A stretch of DNA of 64,000 bases from Agrilutibacter niabensis (GTDB taxonomy: Bacteria; Pseudomonadota; Gammaproteobacteria; Xanthomonadales; Xanthomonadaceae), in assembly GCF_042657165.1 (NCBI RefSeq), contig NZ_JBHSNJ010000012.1, positions 434,001 through 498,000 of the forward strand. Direction: 5' to 3'. Under the pieces are notes generated by a model that was not told the DNA's origin, ran no database searches, and saw only the letters and a list, made by a program, of their open reading frames with translations. Position 1 is the stretch's first letter. Every line of letters begins with the position of its first letter. Positions 16,892 to 27,483 of the stretch are shown here, piece after piece. Both the position numbers and the translations under genes were made by a program.

Positions 16892-17512
16892 ATGGCTACC
16901 TCCACGCAAACCAGCCGTTCCTGGGTCATTCCCGCGAACGAATACCGCCGGGAACGCTGGCGCAACCAGCTGGGCTGGACGCGCGAGATCTACAGATCGC
17001 CCGAGGAGGGTGAGTGGGAGTGGCGCCTGTCGATCGCCGAGATCGAACGCGATTCGGCCTTCTCGTCGTTCCCCGGCATCGATCGCGAACTGGTGCTGCT
17101 GTCGGGCAATGGGCTACGCCTGCGCTTCGACGATGGCGAGCTGCACGAACTGGAGCCGCCGCACGGCAAGCTGCGCTTCGCCGGCGAGCGCATCGTGGTG
17201 GGGGAACTGGTCGATGGCCCCACCCACGATTTCAATCTGATGTGGCGGCGCGATCGCGTGCAGGCCATGTTGTGGCACCGGCCGCTGGTGGGGCCGATGG
17301 TGATCTTCGCGGAACCGCACGCGACGTGGGCCGTGCACCTGCTCGCAGGGGGCGCACGCTTCGCCGATGATTCCGGTCTGCCGCCGCTGGGGACGGGCGA
17401 TACCGCCATCCTGCAGGCCGGCGACGAGCGATTGCGGCATGTGATCGAAGGCGGCGGCGAACTGCTGCTGGTACGCGTCAACCGCCACGGCGCGCCAGGC
17501 GCCGTGGACTAG
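16892..17512 (+). CDS. HutD/Ves-family cupin protein
   Basis: A 206-residue protein matching the HutD/Ves (DUF886) type. It has the N-terminal RSWVIPANEYRRERWRNQLGWTREIY and the R-rich strand segment LSIAEIERDSAFSSFPGIDRELVLLSG, followed by the double-stranded beta-helix core. HutD is linked to histidine utilisation regulation and Ves to cold response in other species; the biochemical role is unsettled. No hut genes are in this window. The ATG at 16892 is chosen over a TTG two codons earlier. It converges on the PepSY gene with a 19-base gap. Confidence 0.8.
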   Translation: MATSTQTSRSWVIPANEYRRERWRNQLGWTREIYRSPEEGEWEWRLSIAEIERDSAFSSFPGIDRELVLLSGNGLRLRFDDGELHELEPPHGKLRFAGERIVVGELVDGPTHDFNLMWRRDRVQAMLWHRPLVGPMVIFAEPHATWAVHLLAGGARFADDSGLPPLGTGDTAILQAGDERLRHVIEGGGELLLVRVNRHGAPGAVD

Positions 17513-17531
17513 GGGTCGGTAGCGCCCGCGC

Positions 17532-18173
17532 CTACAGCAGCGCCGGTCCCAGCACGATCAACAGGACCGCCACCGACAGCCCGAGGACGCTCGCGGCCAT
17601 CTGTTTCGGCGTGCGTCCGCGGGCCCACATCCAGATGCCCGACAGTCCCAGCAGCAGCATGCCGACGGCGAAGCTGTCGGCGAGCAGGCTCCAGGCCCAG
17701 CCGCCGCCCACGCCCTTGTGCAGGCGGTTGATCGCCGCGAGCACCGTGTGCGAGCTGCGCTTGAGCTCGGCGCTGTCCTTGCCCGGCGAATATTCGAGGG
17801 CCCAGGAATCGCTCGCGGTGCCGCCGCTCAGGTTCCACTTCGGCGGTTGCTTGCTGTCCTTGGCACCAGGTGAGCCCTTGCGGATCACCTGTGCGTCCAG
17901 GCCCTGGGTCTGTCGCAACCACAACGACAGTTCTTCCGGTGTCGCGCGCGCCGTTGCTGGAATCTGCAGGGTCGTGCGGCCGGTTTCCTCGCTGTCGCCC
18001 TGCGGCCAGGGACTGTCGCCGAAGCGATGGTTCATCACCAGCCCGGTGAAGCCGTAGATGATCGCGGCCAGCGCGCCCCACGCGCCGATCCACAGGTGCA
18101 GCTGGCGGATCCAGCGATGGGTGGTAGTGCTGCGGCGGCGGGCGAGGTCGGCCGTGCTCGTGGTGGCATTCAT
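17532..18173 (-). CDS. PepSY-associated transmembrane protein
   Basis: A 213-residue membrane protein: TM1 at about 22-48 (LHLWIGAWGALAAIIYGFTG, followed by LVMNHR), a periplasmic part of about 110 residues, a second segment at about 165-185 (FAVGMLLLGLSGIWMW) and a third at the C-terminus. H-rich motifs LHLWIG and LVMNHRF are typical of the PepSY TM family, which accompanies siderophore receptors and may help iron release or reduction. It lies 94 bases downstream of the TonB-dependent receptor on the same strand, so it is probably co-transcribed under Fur. It is shorter than full PepSY reductases. Confidence 0.82.
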   Translation of the reverse strand: MNATTSTADLARRRSTTTHRWIRQLHLWIGAWGALAAIIYGFTGLVMNHRFGDSPWPQGDSEETGRTTLQIPATARATPEELSLWLRQTQGLDAQVIRKGSPGAKDSKQPPKWNLSGGTASDSWALEYSPGKDSAELKRSSHTVLAAINRLHKGVGGGWAWSLLADSFAVGMLLLGLSGIWMWARGRTPKQMAASVLGLSVAVLLIVLGPALL

Positions 18174-18267
18174 GCGAAGGCTTCCGTCGGGCGGCGCATC
18201 AGAAAGAACAGGGAGCTCGCGCGACGCGCGGACTCCCTGGCCCGTGATGCATTGGTTGAAGAACAGG

Positions 18268-20421
18268 TCAGAACGCGAAATTGACGCTCAGGTAGGCCGC
18301 ACGCGGCGAACCTGGCGTGATGTTGTTGTCGTTGTTCGCCGAAACAAAATACTTCTTGTCGAAGATGTTTTCGAGGTTCAACTGCAGACCGAGATTCTTG
18401 CTGACATCGAAGAACACGGCGGCGTCGTAGCGGGTGTAGCCCTTGATCACGACCGCGTTGCTGGTCGAAGCAAAGAACTCGCCGCGATACACCGCGCCGA
18501 GGCCCACGCCCCAGCGGTCGCTGAAGTCGTAGCGGTTCCACAGCGAGGCCGTCTGCTCCGGCAGCTGTGCTGGCTTGAGGACGCTGCCGGGAATATCGCC
18601 TTCCTGCCAGGCGTAGCCGCCCATCACGGTCCACGCTTCGGTGATGTTTCCGGCCAGGCCCAGCTCAACGCCCTTCACGCGCTGACCGTCGATCAGGATC
18701 GACTGCTGGGGGTTCGACGGGTCCGGGGCGATCACGTTGGTGCGCTCCAGGCGGTAGGCGGCGGCCGTCAGCGCCAGGCCCTGGACGACCTCCCACTTGG
18801 CGCCGACTTCGTAGTTACGGAACTCTTCTGGATCGAACGCCTTGTTGGTCGGATTCAGCGATGACAGCTGGTCGCCCGCGCGCGGCACGTAGGCGATGCC
18901 ATAGCTCGCGTACAGGGAGAGCGGATCGACCGGCTTGTAGACCAGGCCGACGCGCGGCGACAGCAGGTTGTCGGTGGACGAGAGATGGCTGTTCTCCGGG
19001 GCAGTCGAAGCCCTGAAGTCGTTGAAATCCATCTCGAAGCGGTCGTAGCGCAGGCCTACGATCGCTTGCCACTGCGGCGAGAACTCGATCTGGTCCTGCA
19101 GGTAAACGGCAGCGATCTTGGCAACGCTGTGGTTGTTCGCATCGGTTCCGCTGGGGCGGAACTCCATTGGCCCGGTGTAGCGCGGGTTCTCGAACGGAAC
19201 CAGCACCGAGGTCGCGGTGGAACCCGGCGCACCGAAGTAGCCGGTATTGCGCAGGTTGTCGGTTTCCTGGCGGCCCAGTTCGGCGCCGAACAGTACGGTC
19301 TGCTTGATGCTGCCATCGAGCGACCACACAAAATCGGTCTGGTTGAAGAAGTTTTTGCGCTGGGTCGCGTTGTTGTAGGCGCGGATTTCCGCCAGCGAGC
19401 CATCCGGGGAAATCGGGCCGCCGGCGTAGACGTTCTGGTAGAACTTGTCGTAATCGGCAATACGGGTGCTGTTGCGCAGGGTCAGGCCATTGCCGAAGTC
19501 GTGCTCGACCAGTCCGCTGAGTGCGTCGACATCTACCCAGGTGTCGCTGCGCGCCGGATCGCCGAAGAACGTCGATGGATCGGTTTCAACGGGGAGGCGA
19601 CGGCCGTTGTATGCGATGGGCGAGGAGGGCACGCCGCGGTCGGCGACGCGATCGTCCTCGAAGTGCTCGTAGCCCAGGGTGATGGTGGTGTTGTCGCCCG
19701 CGGCGAACGCGAAAGTCGGGTTGATGCCCCAACGCGTGGCTTCGTAGTCGTCACGGTAGCTTTCCGAGTCCTCGTACATGCCGGTCACGCGGAACGCGGT
19801 TCCGTCGCTGATGGCCTGGCCGAAGTCGCCGCTGAGGCGCCGCTTGTTCCAGGAGCCGACCTGCAGGGTCAGGTCGCGGACGGTGTTCCAGTCGGCCTGC
19901 TTGGTGACCCGGTTGATCACGCCGCCACTGCCGCCGCGGCCGAAGATCATGGCGTTGGGGCCCTTCAGCGCCTCGACACGATCGATGTTGTAGAGGTCCC
20001 GGAAGTACTGCGTGTCGTCGCGCATGCCGTCGACGAACATGTCGCCGGTGGTGCTGTTGCCGCGTAGCACCGGGGTGTCGCGGTTGCCTTCGCCCTGCGC
20101 CATGGTTACGCCAGGCACGTAGCGGACCACGTCGGCGAGGTTCTGCATGGCCTGGTCGCGGATCAGGTCCTGGGTGATCACCGTGATCGATTGCGGTACG
20201 TCCTGCAGCTCGGTATCGGTCCTGGTCGCGGTCGTGCTGCGCTTCTGCACATAGCTGTAGTCGACCTTGCCGATGACTTCGACGGTGTCGAGGTCGGTGG
20301 CGCTCTCACGGCGACCACCGGCGTCGTCGTCGGTAGCGGTCTCGGCCAGGGCCGGGGCGGAAAGAGCGAGGGCGAGGGCGGCTGCCAGCGGTGCGGCCGC
20401 AGGGATCTTCTTGTTCTTCAT
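18268..20421 (-). CDS. TonB-dependent siderophore receptor (Fiu/FhuE-like)
   Basis: A 717-residue outer-membrane receptor: signal peptide 1-26, TonB box-like DTVEVIG near 45, plug domain at about 60-170 (QDVPQSITVITQDLI, RVEALKGPNAMIFGRGGSGG), then a 22-strand barrel ending in the aromatic NFAF. Plug motifs and length fit catecholate or hydroxamate siderophore receptors. It takes up ferric siderophore at the cost of TonB energy. The promoter carries a Fur-like dyad. The last residues match the usual C-terminal sorting signal. The ligand cannot be assigned from sequence. Confidence 0.92.
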   Translation of the reverse strand: MKNKKIPAAAPLAAALALALSAPALAETATDDDAGGRRESATDLDTVEVIGKVDYSYVQKRSTTATRTDTELQDVPQSITVITQDLIRDQAMQNLADVVRYVPGVTMAQGEGNRDTPVLRGNSTTGDMFVDGMRDDTQYFRDLYNIDRVEALKGPNAMIFGRGGSGGVINRVTKQADWNTVRDLTLQVGSWNKRRLSGDFGQAISDGTAFRVTGMYEDSESYRDDYEATRWGINPTFAFAAGDNTTITLGYEHFEDDRVADRGVPSSPIAYNGRRLPVETDPSTFFGDPARSDTWVDVDALSGLVEHDFGNGLTLRNSTRIADYDKFYQNVYAGGPISPDGSLAEIRAYNNATQRKNFFNQTDFVWSLDGSIKQTVLFGAELGRQETDNLRNTGYFGAPGSTATSVLVPFENPRYTGPMEFRPSGTDANNHSVAKIAAVYLQDQIEFSPQWQAIVGLRYDRFEMDFNDFRASTAPENSHLSSTDNLLSPRVGLVYKPVDPLSLYASYGIAYVPRAGDQLSSLNPTNKAFDPEEFRNYEVGAKWEVVQGLALTAAAYRLERTNVIAPDPSNPQQSILIDGQRVKGVELGLAGNITEAWTVMGGYAWQEGDIPGSVLKPAQLPEQTASLWNRYDFSDRWGVGLGAVYRGEFFASTSNAVVIKGYTRYDAAVFFDVSKNLGLQLNLENIFDKKYFVSANNDNNITPGSPRAAYLSVNFAF

Positions 20422-20465
20422 GGGTCCGTGACAAAAGTCGGCGGCGTCATGCCGCGGCGGGCGCC

Positions 20466-20494
20466 ATTTTAATGAGAATGGTTATCATATGCAA
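20466..20494 (-). promoter_or_regulatory. sigma70-type promoter with Fur-like operator for the siderophore receptor
   Basis: On the minus strand TTGCAT (20494-20489) and TAAAAT (20471-20466) are separated by exactly 17 bases. That spacer, 20472-20488, is a 7-3-7 dyad, ATGATAA CCA TTCTCAT, strongly like a Fur box. Repression by Fe-Fur would block RNA polymerase binding directly. Identification as Fur rests on similarity to GATAAT-type half sites and on the iron-uptake gene downstream. Confidence 0.75.
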
Positions 20495-20509
20495 ACGATT
20501 CGCGTTTGC
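20491..20509. promoter_or_regulatory. second dyad just upstream of the Fur-controlled promoter
   Basis: GCAAACG and CGTTTGC are separated by ATTCG. The dyad overlaps the -35 element of the siderophore-receptor promoter and ends eight bases before the Rieske gene stop. It could be an activator site or a weak hairpin at the end of the suf transcript. Confidence 0.4.
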
Positions 20510-20516
20510 GAGGAGG

Positions 20517-20849
20517 TCACTCCCGGTCGTCGCGGGTCCACACCCCGACATCGTCGACCTTGACCGGAAATCGCACGACCGGCTCGTACGCCGGCGCGCA
20601 CAGCGCACGGCCGTCGCGCACGTCGAACTTGGCACCATGCAGGGCGCATTCGATCGTCGCTTCCTCACCGTCGAAGTGGCCGGCGGACAACTCGAAATCC
20701 TCGTGCGAGCACTTGTCCTCCATCGCGTAGAAGTCGCCGTCGTAGTTCACCACCAGGATCGGCGTGTCGCCGTCCCAGGCGACGGTGGTTTCGCCGGGAA
20801 GCAGTTGCGAGGTGGCGCAGACGAATACCCAGTCGCCCATGTCGGTCAT
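20517..20849 (-). CDS. Rieske 2Fe-2S ferredoxin-like protein
   Basis: A 110-residue single-domain Rieske protein. The ligands are present as C-x-H (CSHED) and C-x2-H (CALHG), about 17 residues apart, spanning residues 44-64. Such small proteins act as electron carriers for dioxygenases or other redox enzymes. In related genomes a Rieske-type ferredoxin follows the suf genes, and here it is the last gene of that run, 37 bases after the GNAT gene. The ATG at 20849 is chosen; the open frame further upstream overlaps the GNAT gene. A Fe-S role fits, but the partner is unknown. Confidence 0.85.
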   Translation of the reverse strand: MTDMGDWVFVCATSQLLPGETTVAWDGDTPILVVNYDGDFYAMEDKCSHEDFELSAGHFDGEEATIECALHGAKFDVRDGRALCAPAYEPVVRFPVKVDDVGVWTRDDRE

Positions 20850-20886
20850 CCCCGCGTGTTCATTCGCGAAGCGGCGCTGCCGGGCG

Positions 20887-21435
20887 TCAAAGCGGCTTTT
20901 CCAGCACTTCGAAGCGGAGGTCGTCGCGCTTGGGTATGCCGAAACGCTCGTCACCGTAGGGGAACGCCTTCTTGATGCCGGTGCGGTGGTAGCCGCGGCG
21001 TTCGTAGAAAGCGATCAGTTCATCGCGGATATCGATGACCGTCATCCGCATCGCCGGCAGACGCCACTCCTCCCGGGCCACGCGTTCGGCTTCGGCGAGC
21101 AGTGCCTTGCCGATGCCACTGCCCTGCAGGTTCGGCCGGACCGAGAACATGCCGAAGTAACCGGCGCCGTCCTCGACCGCCACGTGCGCGCAGGCGAGCA
21201 GTTCGCATCCGCCGTCCGGCAGCGCCCGTTCTGCGAGCAGGATCCTGCTGTCGGCGCGACTGATGCACGCGTCGATGTCGTCGGCGCCTGTACGGCGGCC
21301 ATCGAGCATGTCGGCCTCGGTGGTCCATCCCTGCTTGCTGGCGTCCCCCCGATACGCGGACTCGACCAATGACACCAGGGCGTCGGTGTCGGCGTGGGTG
21401 GCGTTGCGGAACTTGAAGGAAGGATCGGCAGTCAT
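20887..21435 (-). CDS. GNAT-family N-acetyltransferase
   Basis: A 182-residue acetyltransferase. The acetyl-CoA pyrophosphate-binding motif is VRPNLQGSGIGKALL at about residues 115-130, preceded by the beta4 strand GYFGMFSV; the C-terminal IAFYERRGYHRTG is the usual motif B. The substrate is not predictable. The start overlaps the stop of the small membrane protein (ATGA, 21432-21435) and the gene sits inside the suf gene run, so co-expression with iron-sulfur assembly is likely, but a functional link is inference. Confidence 0.85.
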   Translation of the reverse strand: MTADPSFKFRNATHADTDALVSLVESAYRGDASKQGWTTEADMLDGRRTGADDIDACISRADSRILLAERALPDGGCELLACAHVAVEDGAGYFGMFSVRPNLQGSGIGKALLAEAERVAREEWRLPAMRMTVIDIRDELIAFYERRGYHRTGIKKAFPYGDERFGIPKRDDLRFEVLEKPL

Positions 21436-21689
21436 GCGAGCAATCGGGAAAGGTAGGGCAGGAACATCAATGCCAACAGCAGGAACACCAGCGGCAGGGC
21501 GACCAGCAGGATCATCCTGAGCGCTTTTCCGGCGCGGCCCTGCAAGGTCTCGGCGCGATCGTTGATGCGCTCGATGCGCTCGAGCTGGCGCTGGTACATC
21601 GCGATGTGCTCGCGCTGCAGCGACAGCGCTTCGCGCTGATTGTCGCGGATCTCGCGCAGCAGCGCGGCGGTCTCGGATTCGTCGGCCAT
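21432..21689 (-). CDS. small coiled-coil membrane protein in the suf operon
   Basis: An 85-residue protein with a charged helical N-terminus (residues 5-50, LLREIRDNQREALSLQREH and onward), probably a coiled coil, followed by one or two membrane segments in LRMILLVALPLVFLLLALMFLPYL. No enzymatic motif. It lies 59 bases downstream of sufS and overlaps the GNAT gene, so it belongs to the suf transcript. The family is not recognised; a scaffold or membrane-anchoring role is possible but unsupported. Confidence 0.7.
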   Translation of the reverse strand: MADESETAALLREIRDNQREALSLQREHIAMYQRQLERIERINDRAETLQGRAGKALRMILLVALPLVFLLLALMFLPYLSRLLA

Positions 21690-21748
21690 GTCTTCCCCGC
21701 AGGTCTTGTCCGGCAAGCGTAGCGCAGCCGGGGGCGCCAGCGCGCACC

Positions 21749-22984
21749 TCAGGCCAGCAGGCGCCGCACCTTGAGCAGGGCGGCCACGAACGCGTCCACT
21801 TCCTCGTGCGTGTTGTAGAACGCGAACGAGGCGCGGCACGTCGCCGGTACGCCGAAGTGGTGCATCAGCGGGTGCGCGCAATGGTGGCCGGAACGGATCG
21901 CCACGCCCTCGAGGTCGAGCAGGGTGGCGAGGTCATGCGCGTGCGCGCCTTCGACCAGGAAACTGATCACGGCGGCCTTCTCGCGCGCGCGGCCGAAGAT
22001 GCGCAGCCCGTCGACCTTGTCCAGTTCCTCGGTTGCGTGCTGCAGCAGGTCCTGTTCGCGCGCCTCGGTATTCGCCATGCCCAGCGGCGAAAGGTAGTCG
22101 ACCGCGGCGCCGAGGCCGACGAAGCCGGCGATGTTCGGCGTGCCCGCTTCGAACTTGTGCGGCGCGTCGTTGTAGACCGTGCCCTCGAAGCGCACTTCCT
22201 TGATCATCTCGCCGCCGCCGATGAAGGGCGGCATCGCGGCAAGGTGTTCGCGACGGGCCCATAGCGCGCCGGTGCCGGTTGGTCCGCACATCTTGTGGCC
22301 GGTGAAGGCGTAGAAGTCGCAGCCGATCGCGGTTATGTCGACCGGACGGTGCGGCGCGGCCTGCGAGCCGTCGATCGCGGTAACGATGCCGCGTCGACGC
22401 GCCTCGCGGCAGATCTCGCGCACCGGATTCACGGTGCCAAGCACGTTGGAGACGTGGGTGAGCGAGAGGATCTTCACGTCGGGCGTCAGCAGCGCGTACA
22501 GCGCACCGAGGTCCAGTTCGCCGGCCTGGTCGATGTCGGCAACCTTGATCTTTGCGCCGGTACGCTCGGCCACGAGCTGCCAGGGCACGATGTTGGCGTG
22601 GTGTTCCATCCGGGTGAGCACGATGGCATCACCAGGTTGCAGGCGCGGCAGCGCCCACGAATACGCAACCAGGTTCAGCGCGAAGGTCGTGCCGCTGCAC
22701 AGCACCAGTTCGTCGGGGCGGACGTTGAAGAACGTGGCCAGCTTGCGGCGCGCGCCCTCGTACGCGTCGGTCGCCTCGGTGCCGAGCGTGTGCACGGCGC
22801 GGCTCACGTTGGCGTTGTGGCGGCGATAGAAGTCGTCCACCGCCTCGATCACGTTCGCCGGCTTCTGCCCGGTGTTGGCCGAGTCGAGGTAGACCAGCGG
22901 CTTGCCGTGGACCTCGCGCGTGAGCAGCGGGAAATCGGCGCGGACGCGGGCCCAGTCGATGGTAGCGGCGGGCGCGGCGTTCAT
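21749..22984 (-). CDS. sufS: cysteine desulfurase SufS
   Basis: A 411-residue group II cysteine desulfurase supplying sulfur for Fe-S clusters. The PLP lysine is in FTGHKMCGPTG (about residue 230) and the catalytic cysteine in RSGHHCAHP (about 370). The short active-site loop RSGHHCAHPLMHHF marks a SufS rather than an IscS. Group II enzymes need an activator such as SufE or SufU; none is visible in this window. The ATG at 22984 overlaps the sufD stop (ATGA). Confidence 0.95.
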   Translation of the reverse strand: MNAAPAATIDWARVRADFPLLTREVHGKPLVYLDSANTGQKPANVIEAVDDFYRRHNANVSRAVHTLGTEATDAYEGARRKLATFFNVRPDELVLCSGTTFALNLVAYSWALPRLQPGDAIVLTRMEHHANIVPWQLVAERTGAKIKVADIDQAGELDLGALYALLTPDVKILSLTHVSNVLGTVNPVREICREARRRGIVTAIDGSQAAPHRPVDITAIGCDFYAFTGHKMCGPTGTGALWARREHLAAMPPFIGGGEMIKEVRFEGTVYNDAPHKFEAGTPNIAGFVGLGAAVDYLSPLGMANTEAREQDLLQHATEELDKVDGLRIFGRAREKAAVISFLVEGAHAHDLATLLDLEGVAIRSGHHCAHPLMHHFGVPATCRASFAFYNTHEEVDAFVAALLKVRRLLA

Positions 22985-24291
22985 GCGGGCTCCAATTGTG
23001 CGTGCCCCAGACGGGCCAGGGCGGCGTCGAGCCTGGCGGTGAGCGACTCGCGGAGACCGGCGTCTTCGACGACGTCCAGGGTCTCGCGGCAGAACGCGGC
23101 CGTGAGCAGCGCGCGCGCCTGCTCCTGAGGGATGCCGCGGCTGCGCAGGTAGAACATCGACGTCGCATCGAGCTGGCCGACGGCGGCGCCGTGCGCGGCC
23201 TGCACCTCGTCGGCGTGGATCTCTAGCACCGGCTGGGTGTCGATCTCGGCGCCCACCGACAGCAGCAGGTTCTTGTTCGAGAGCGCGGCGACGCTGCCGT
23301 CGGCGCCCTCGCGAATGGTGATGCCACCGTGGAAGGCGGCCTTCGAGCGGCCCGCGCCGAGTCCGCGCCACAGCAGCTCGCAACGCGTGTCGCGGGCGAC
23401 ATGGTCGATGCCCAGGCGCGTGTCGAGGTGGCGCTTGCCATCGGCCAGCAGCACGCCGTTGGCGAGCACCTGGGCGCCTTCGCCCTGCAGCGAGGCATTG
23501 AGCTCGTGGCGCGAGAGCGCGGCGCCGAGCTCGAGGTCGAGGCGGCGATAGATCGCCTCGCGTGCCAGCACGGCATCGGTGCGGCTGATCAGCGACGCAC
23601 CGGTGGCTTCGTCCTGCACGCGCACGTGGGTCAGGCGCGCGCCCGAGGCCAGGTGGACATGGGCGATGCTGTTGGCGAAATGGGTGTTGGCCGCGCCGGC
23701 CAGATGGTGCTCGACCAGGGTCAGCTCGGCGTCGCTGCGCAGCTCGATCAGGTGGCGCGAATGCGAGGCGAGGTCGCGCTCGGCGGGCGAGCCCGCGAAC
23801 ACCACGTGGATCGGCTGCGACGAGCGCACGCCGGCTTCGGCGCGCAGCACGACGCCTTCGTCCGCGAGTGCGGCATTGAGGCGCGCGAAGACCTCGTCGG
23901 CGCGGTCGAAGCGGCGGGCCAGGAAGTTCACCTCGCGCTCGCTGCCCTGCGCGAGCAATTGCGACAGTGGTTGCAGCACGACGCCCGACGGCAATCCGCT
24001 CAGGTCGCTATGTGCCGCATCGAAGCGGCCGTTGGCGAACACCAGTCGCGGCGCCGGGATGCCGGCCACGACGGCCGAATCCAGCACCGCGGGCTGCGAG
24101 CGCGCGGCCGCGAACGTGCGGCGGTCGAATGCGCGCAGCGGGGTGTACTTCCAGCGTTCGCTGCGCGTGCCGGGGAGGCCGTCGCGCATCGCGGCGGCCA
24201 GCGCCTCGCGGCGCGCTCCGCCGAGGCCGGCAGCGTCGGGATCGGGCAGGGCCTCGAAGGAGGAGGCGAAGGAATCGAGCAGGGCGCTCAT
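22981..24291 (-). CDS. sufD: Fe-S cluster assembly protein SufD
   Basis: A 436-residue SufD of the SufBC2D scaffold. The right-handed beta-helix core occupies about residues 130-400, with LRAEAGVRSSQPIHVVF and the C-terminal FYLRSRGIPQEQARALL typical of SufB/SufD. The core carries the conserved histidine in the HGGITIREGADG region. SufD is needed for iron acquisition in the complex. The gene starts one base after the sufC stop and overlaps sufS, giving tight coupling. Confidence 0.95.
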   Translation of the reverse strand: MSALLDSFASSFEALPDPDAAGLGGARREALAAAMRDGLPGTRSERWKYTPLRAFDRRTFAAARSQPAVLDSAVVAGIPAPRLVFANGRFDAAHSDLSGLPSGVVLQPLSQLLAQGSEREVNFLARRFDRADEVFARLNAALADEGVVLRAEAGVRSSQPIHVVFAGSPAERDLASHSRHLIELRSDAELTLVEHHLAGAANTHFANSIAHVHLASGARLTHVRVQDEATGASLISRTDAVLAREAIYRRLDLELGAALSRHELNASLQGEGAQVLANGVLLADGKRHLDTRLGIDHVARDTRCELLWRGLGAGRSKAAFHGGITIREGADGSVAALSNKNLLLSVGAEIDTQPVLEIHADEVQAAHGAAVGQLDATSMFYLRSRGIPQEQARALLTAAFCRETLDVVEDAGLRESLTARLDAALARLGHAQLEPA

Positions 24292-24292
24292 G

Positions 24293-25057
<765 letters not shown>

Positions 25058-25075
25058 TTCTCTTCTCGTTGTCTT

Positions 25076-25172
25076 CCTCTCCCGCTTGCGGGAGAGGGTC
25101 GGGGGTGAGGGTGGTTTTGGAAAAGCGCCCTCATCCGCCCTTCGGGCACCTTCTCCCGCGAGCGGGAGAAGG
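25076..25172. repeat. REP-like compound palindrome between sufB and sufC
   Basis: Two perfect hairpins, CCTCTCCCGC/GCGGGAGAGG (25076-25097) and CCTTCTCCCGC/GCGGGAGAAGG (25149-25172), flank GGGGGTGAGGG and CCCTCATCC, which also pair with each other, giving one large nested inverted repeat. This CTCTCCCG...GGTGAGGG...CCCTCATCCG design is a common intergenic repeat in many GC-rich proteobacteria. It lies inside the suf operon and may modulate the message or the B:C ratio. Confidence 0.8.
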
Positions 25173-25197
25173 GATCTTTCCAGCTATTCGGAATGGC

Positions 25198-26679
<1,482 letters not shown>

Positions 26680-26729
26680 CTGGCTGCCTAGAGAGTGCAT
26701 TGATGTTGCATGGCGGGCAGGGGCCCGCC

Positions 26730-27197
26730 TCAGGTGGTGGCAAGGCGCAGGTCGATGCGCTTCGCTGGATGGGGCTTGGGTGGTGGCGGCGCCAGCATGT
26801 GCGCCAGGGTCACGCCGCGGAGGGCGTCGATCACCACGTCGTTGATGCGGTTCCAGTTGGCGCGCACGCCGCAGGACTGCTCGATGCCGCAATTCCCGGT
26901 GTGGACGCTGCATTCGGTCATGCCGAGCGGGCCTTCCAGCGCCTCGACGATGTCGATCAAACCGATCGCCTCGGCCGCCCGGGCCAGCCGGTAACCGCCG
27001 CTGGCGCCCCGGAAGGCCTTGATCAGCCCGGCCTGGGCCAGCGGCTTCAGGACCTTGGCCACGGTCGGCGTTTCCAGCCCGGCGCGCTCGGCCAGTTCCG
27101 ACGCGCTCAGCACGGCGTCCGGCGTATTCCTGGAATGCGCCGCCATGACGGTCATGACGACTGTCGCGTAGTCGGTGAGCTTGGTGACGCGGAGCAT
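26730..27197 (-). CDS. sufR: Rrf2-family suf operon regulator
   Basis: A 155-residue Rrf2-type winged-helix regulator. The HTH is at about residues 30-65 (ASELAERAGLETPTVAKVLKPL marks it) and three cysteines, C96, C103 and C109, are spaced as in IscR for a 2Fe-2S cluster. It belongs to the xanthomonad/gammaproteobacterial SUF regulator type, thought to sense cluster status and repress the operon when supply is sufficient. The C-terminus is proline- and basic-rich. It lies 50 bases upstream of sufB. The gene symbol is by context; it is not the cyanobacterial SufR. Confidence 0.9.
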   Translation of the reverse strand: MLRVTKLTDYATVVMTVMAAHSRNTPDAVLSASELAERAGLETPTVAKVLKPLAQAGLIKAFRGASGGYRLARAAEAIGLIDIVEALEGPLGMTECSVHTGNCGIEQSCGVRANWNRINDVVIDALRGVTLAHMLAPPPPKPHPAKRIDLRLATT

Positions 27198-27219
27198 GGG
27201 GGTGGGGCCGTTTCAATCC

Positions 27220-27256
27220 GTACCGTAATTGTACTAATTGAGGGGCCTGGGGTCGA
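27220..27256 (-). promoter_or_regulatory. suf operon promoter with GTAC dyad
   Basis: On the minus strand TCGACC and TACAAT (27233-27228) are 17 bases apart, giving a plausible promoter for sufR. The -10 element is embedded in a dyad GTACAAT-TACGGTAC (27234-27220), GTAC half-sites seven bases apart. An operator here would allow autoregulation by the Rrf2 protein; this is inference. Confidence 0.5.
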
Positions 27257-27483
27257 GCCGCCTCCCTCCTGGCGCCGGGGGCGCCTGGCCGCGCCGCCAT
27301 TGGGTAGTCCGGCAAGGGCCCCGTGGCCGCATGAATGCGCCGGGCCCCGATCCCGATGCGGCAGCCATGCGTCGCGGCGCCGACCGGGGCGCCCCAAGAG
27401 CGCACTCGACAGTCAATGACCGCGTCACCGCTTTCAGGCGACAATCGCCGCCCTCGCACGATCGCCCACCCTTACGGACCCCT

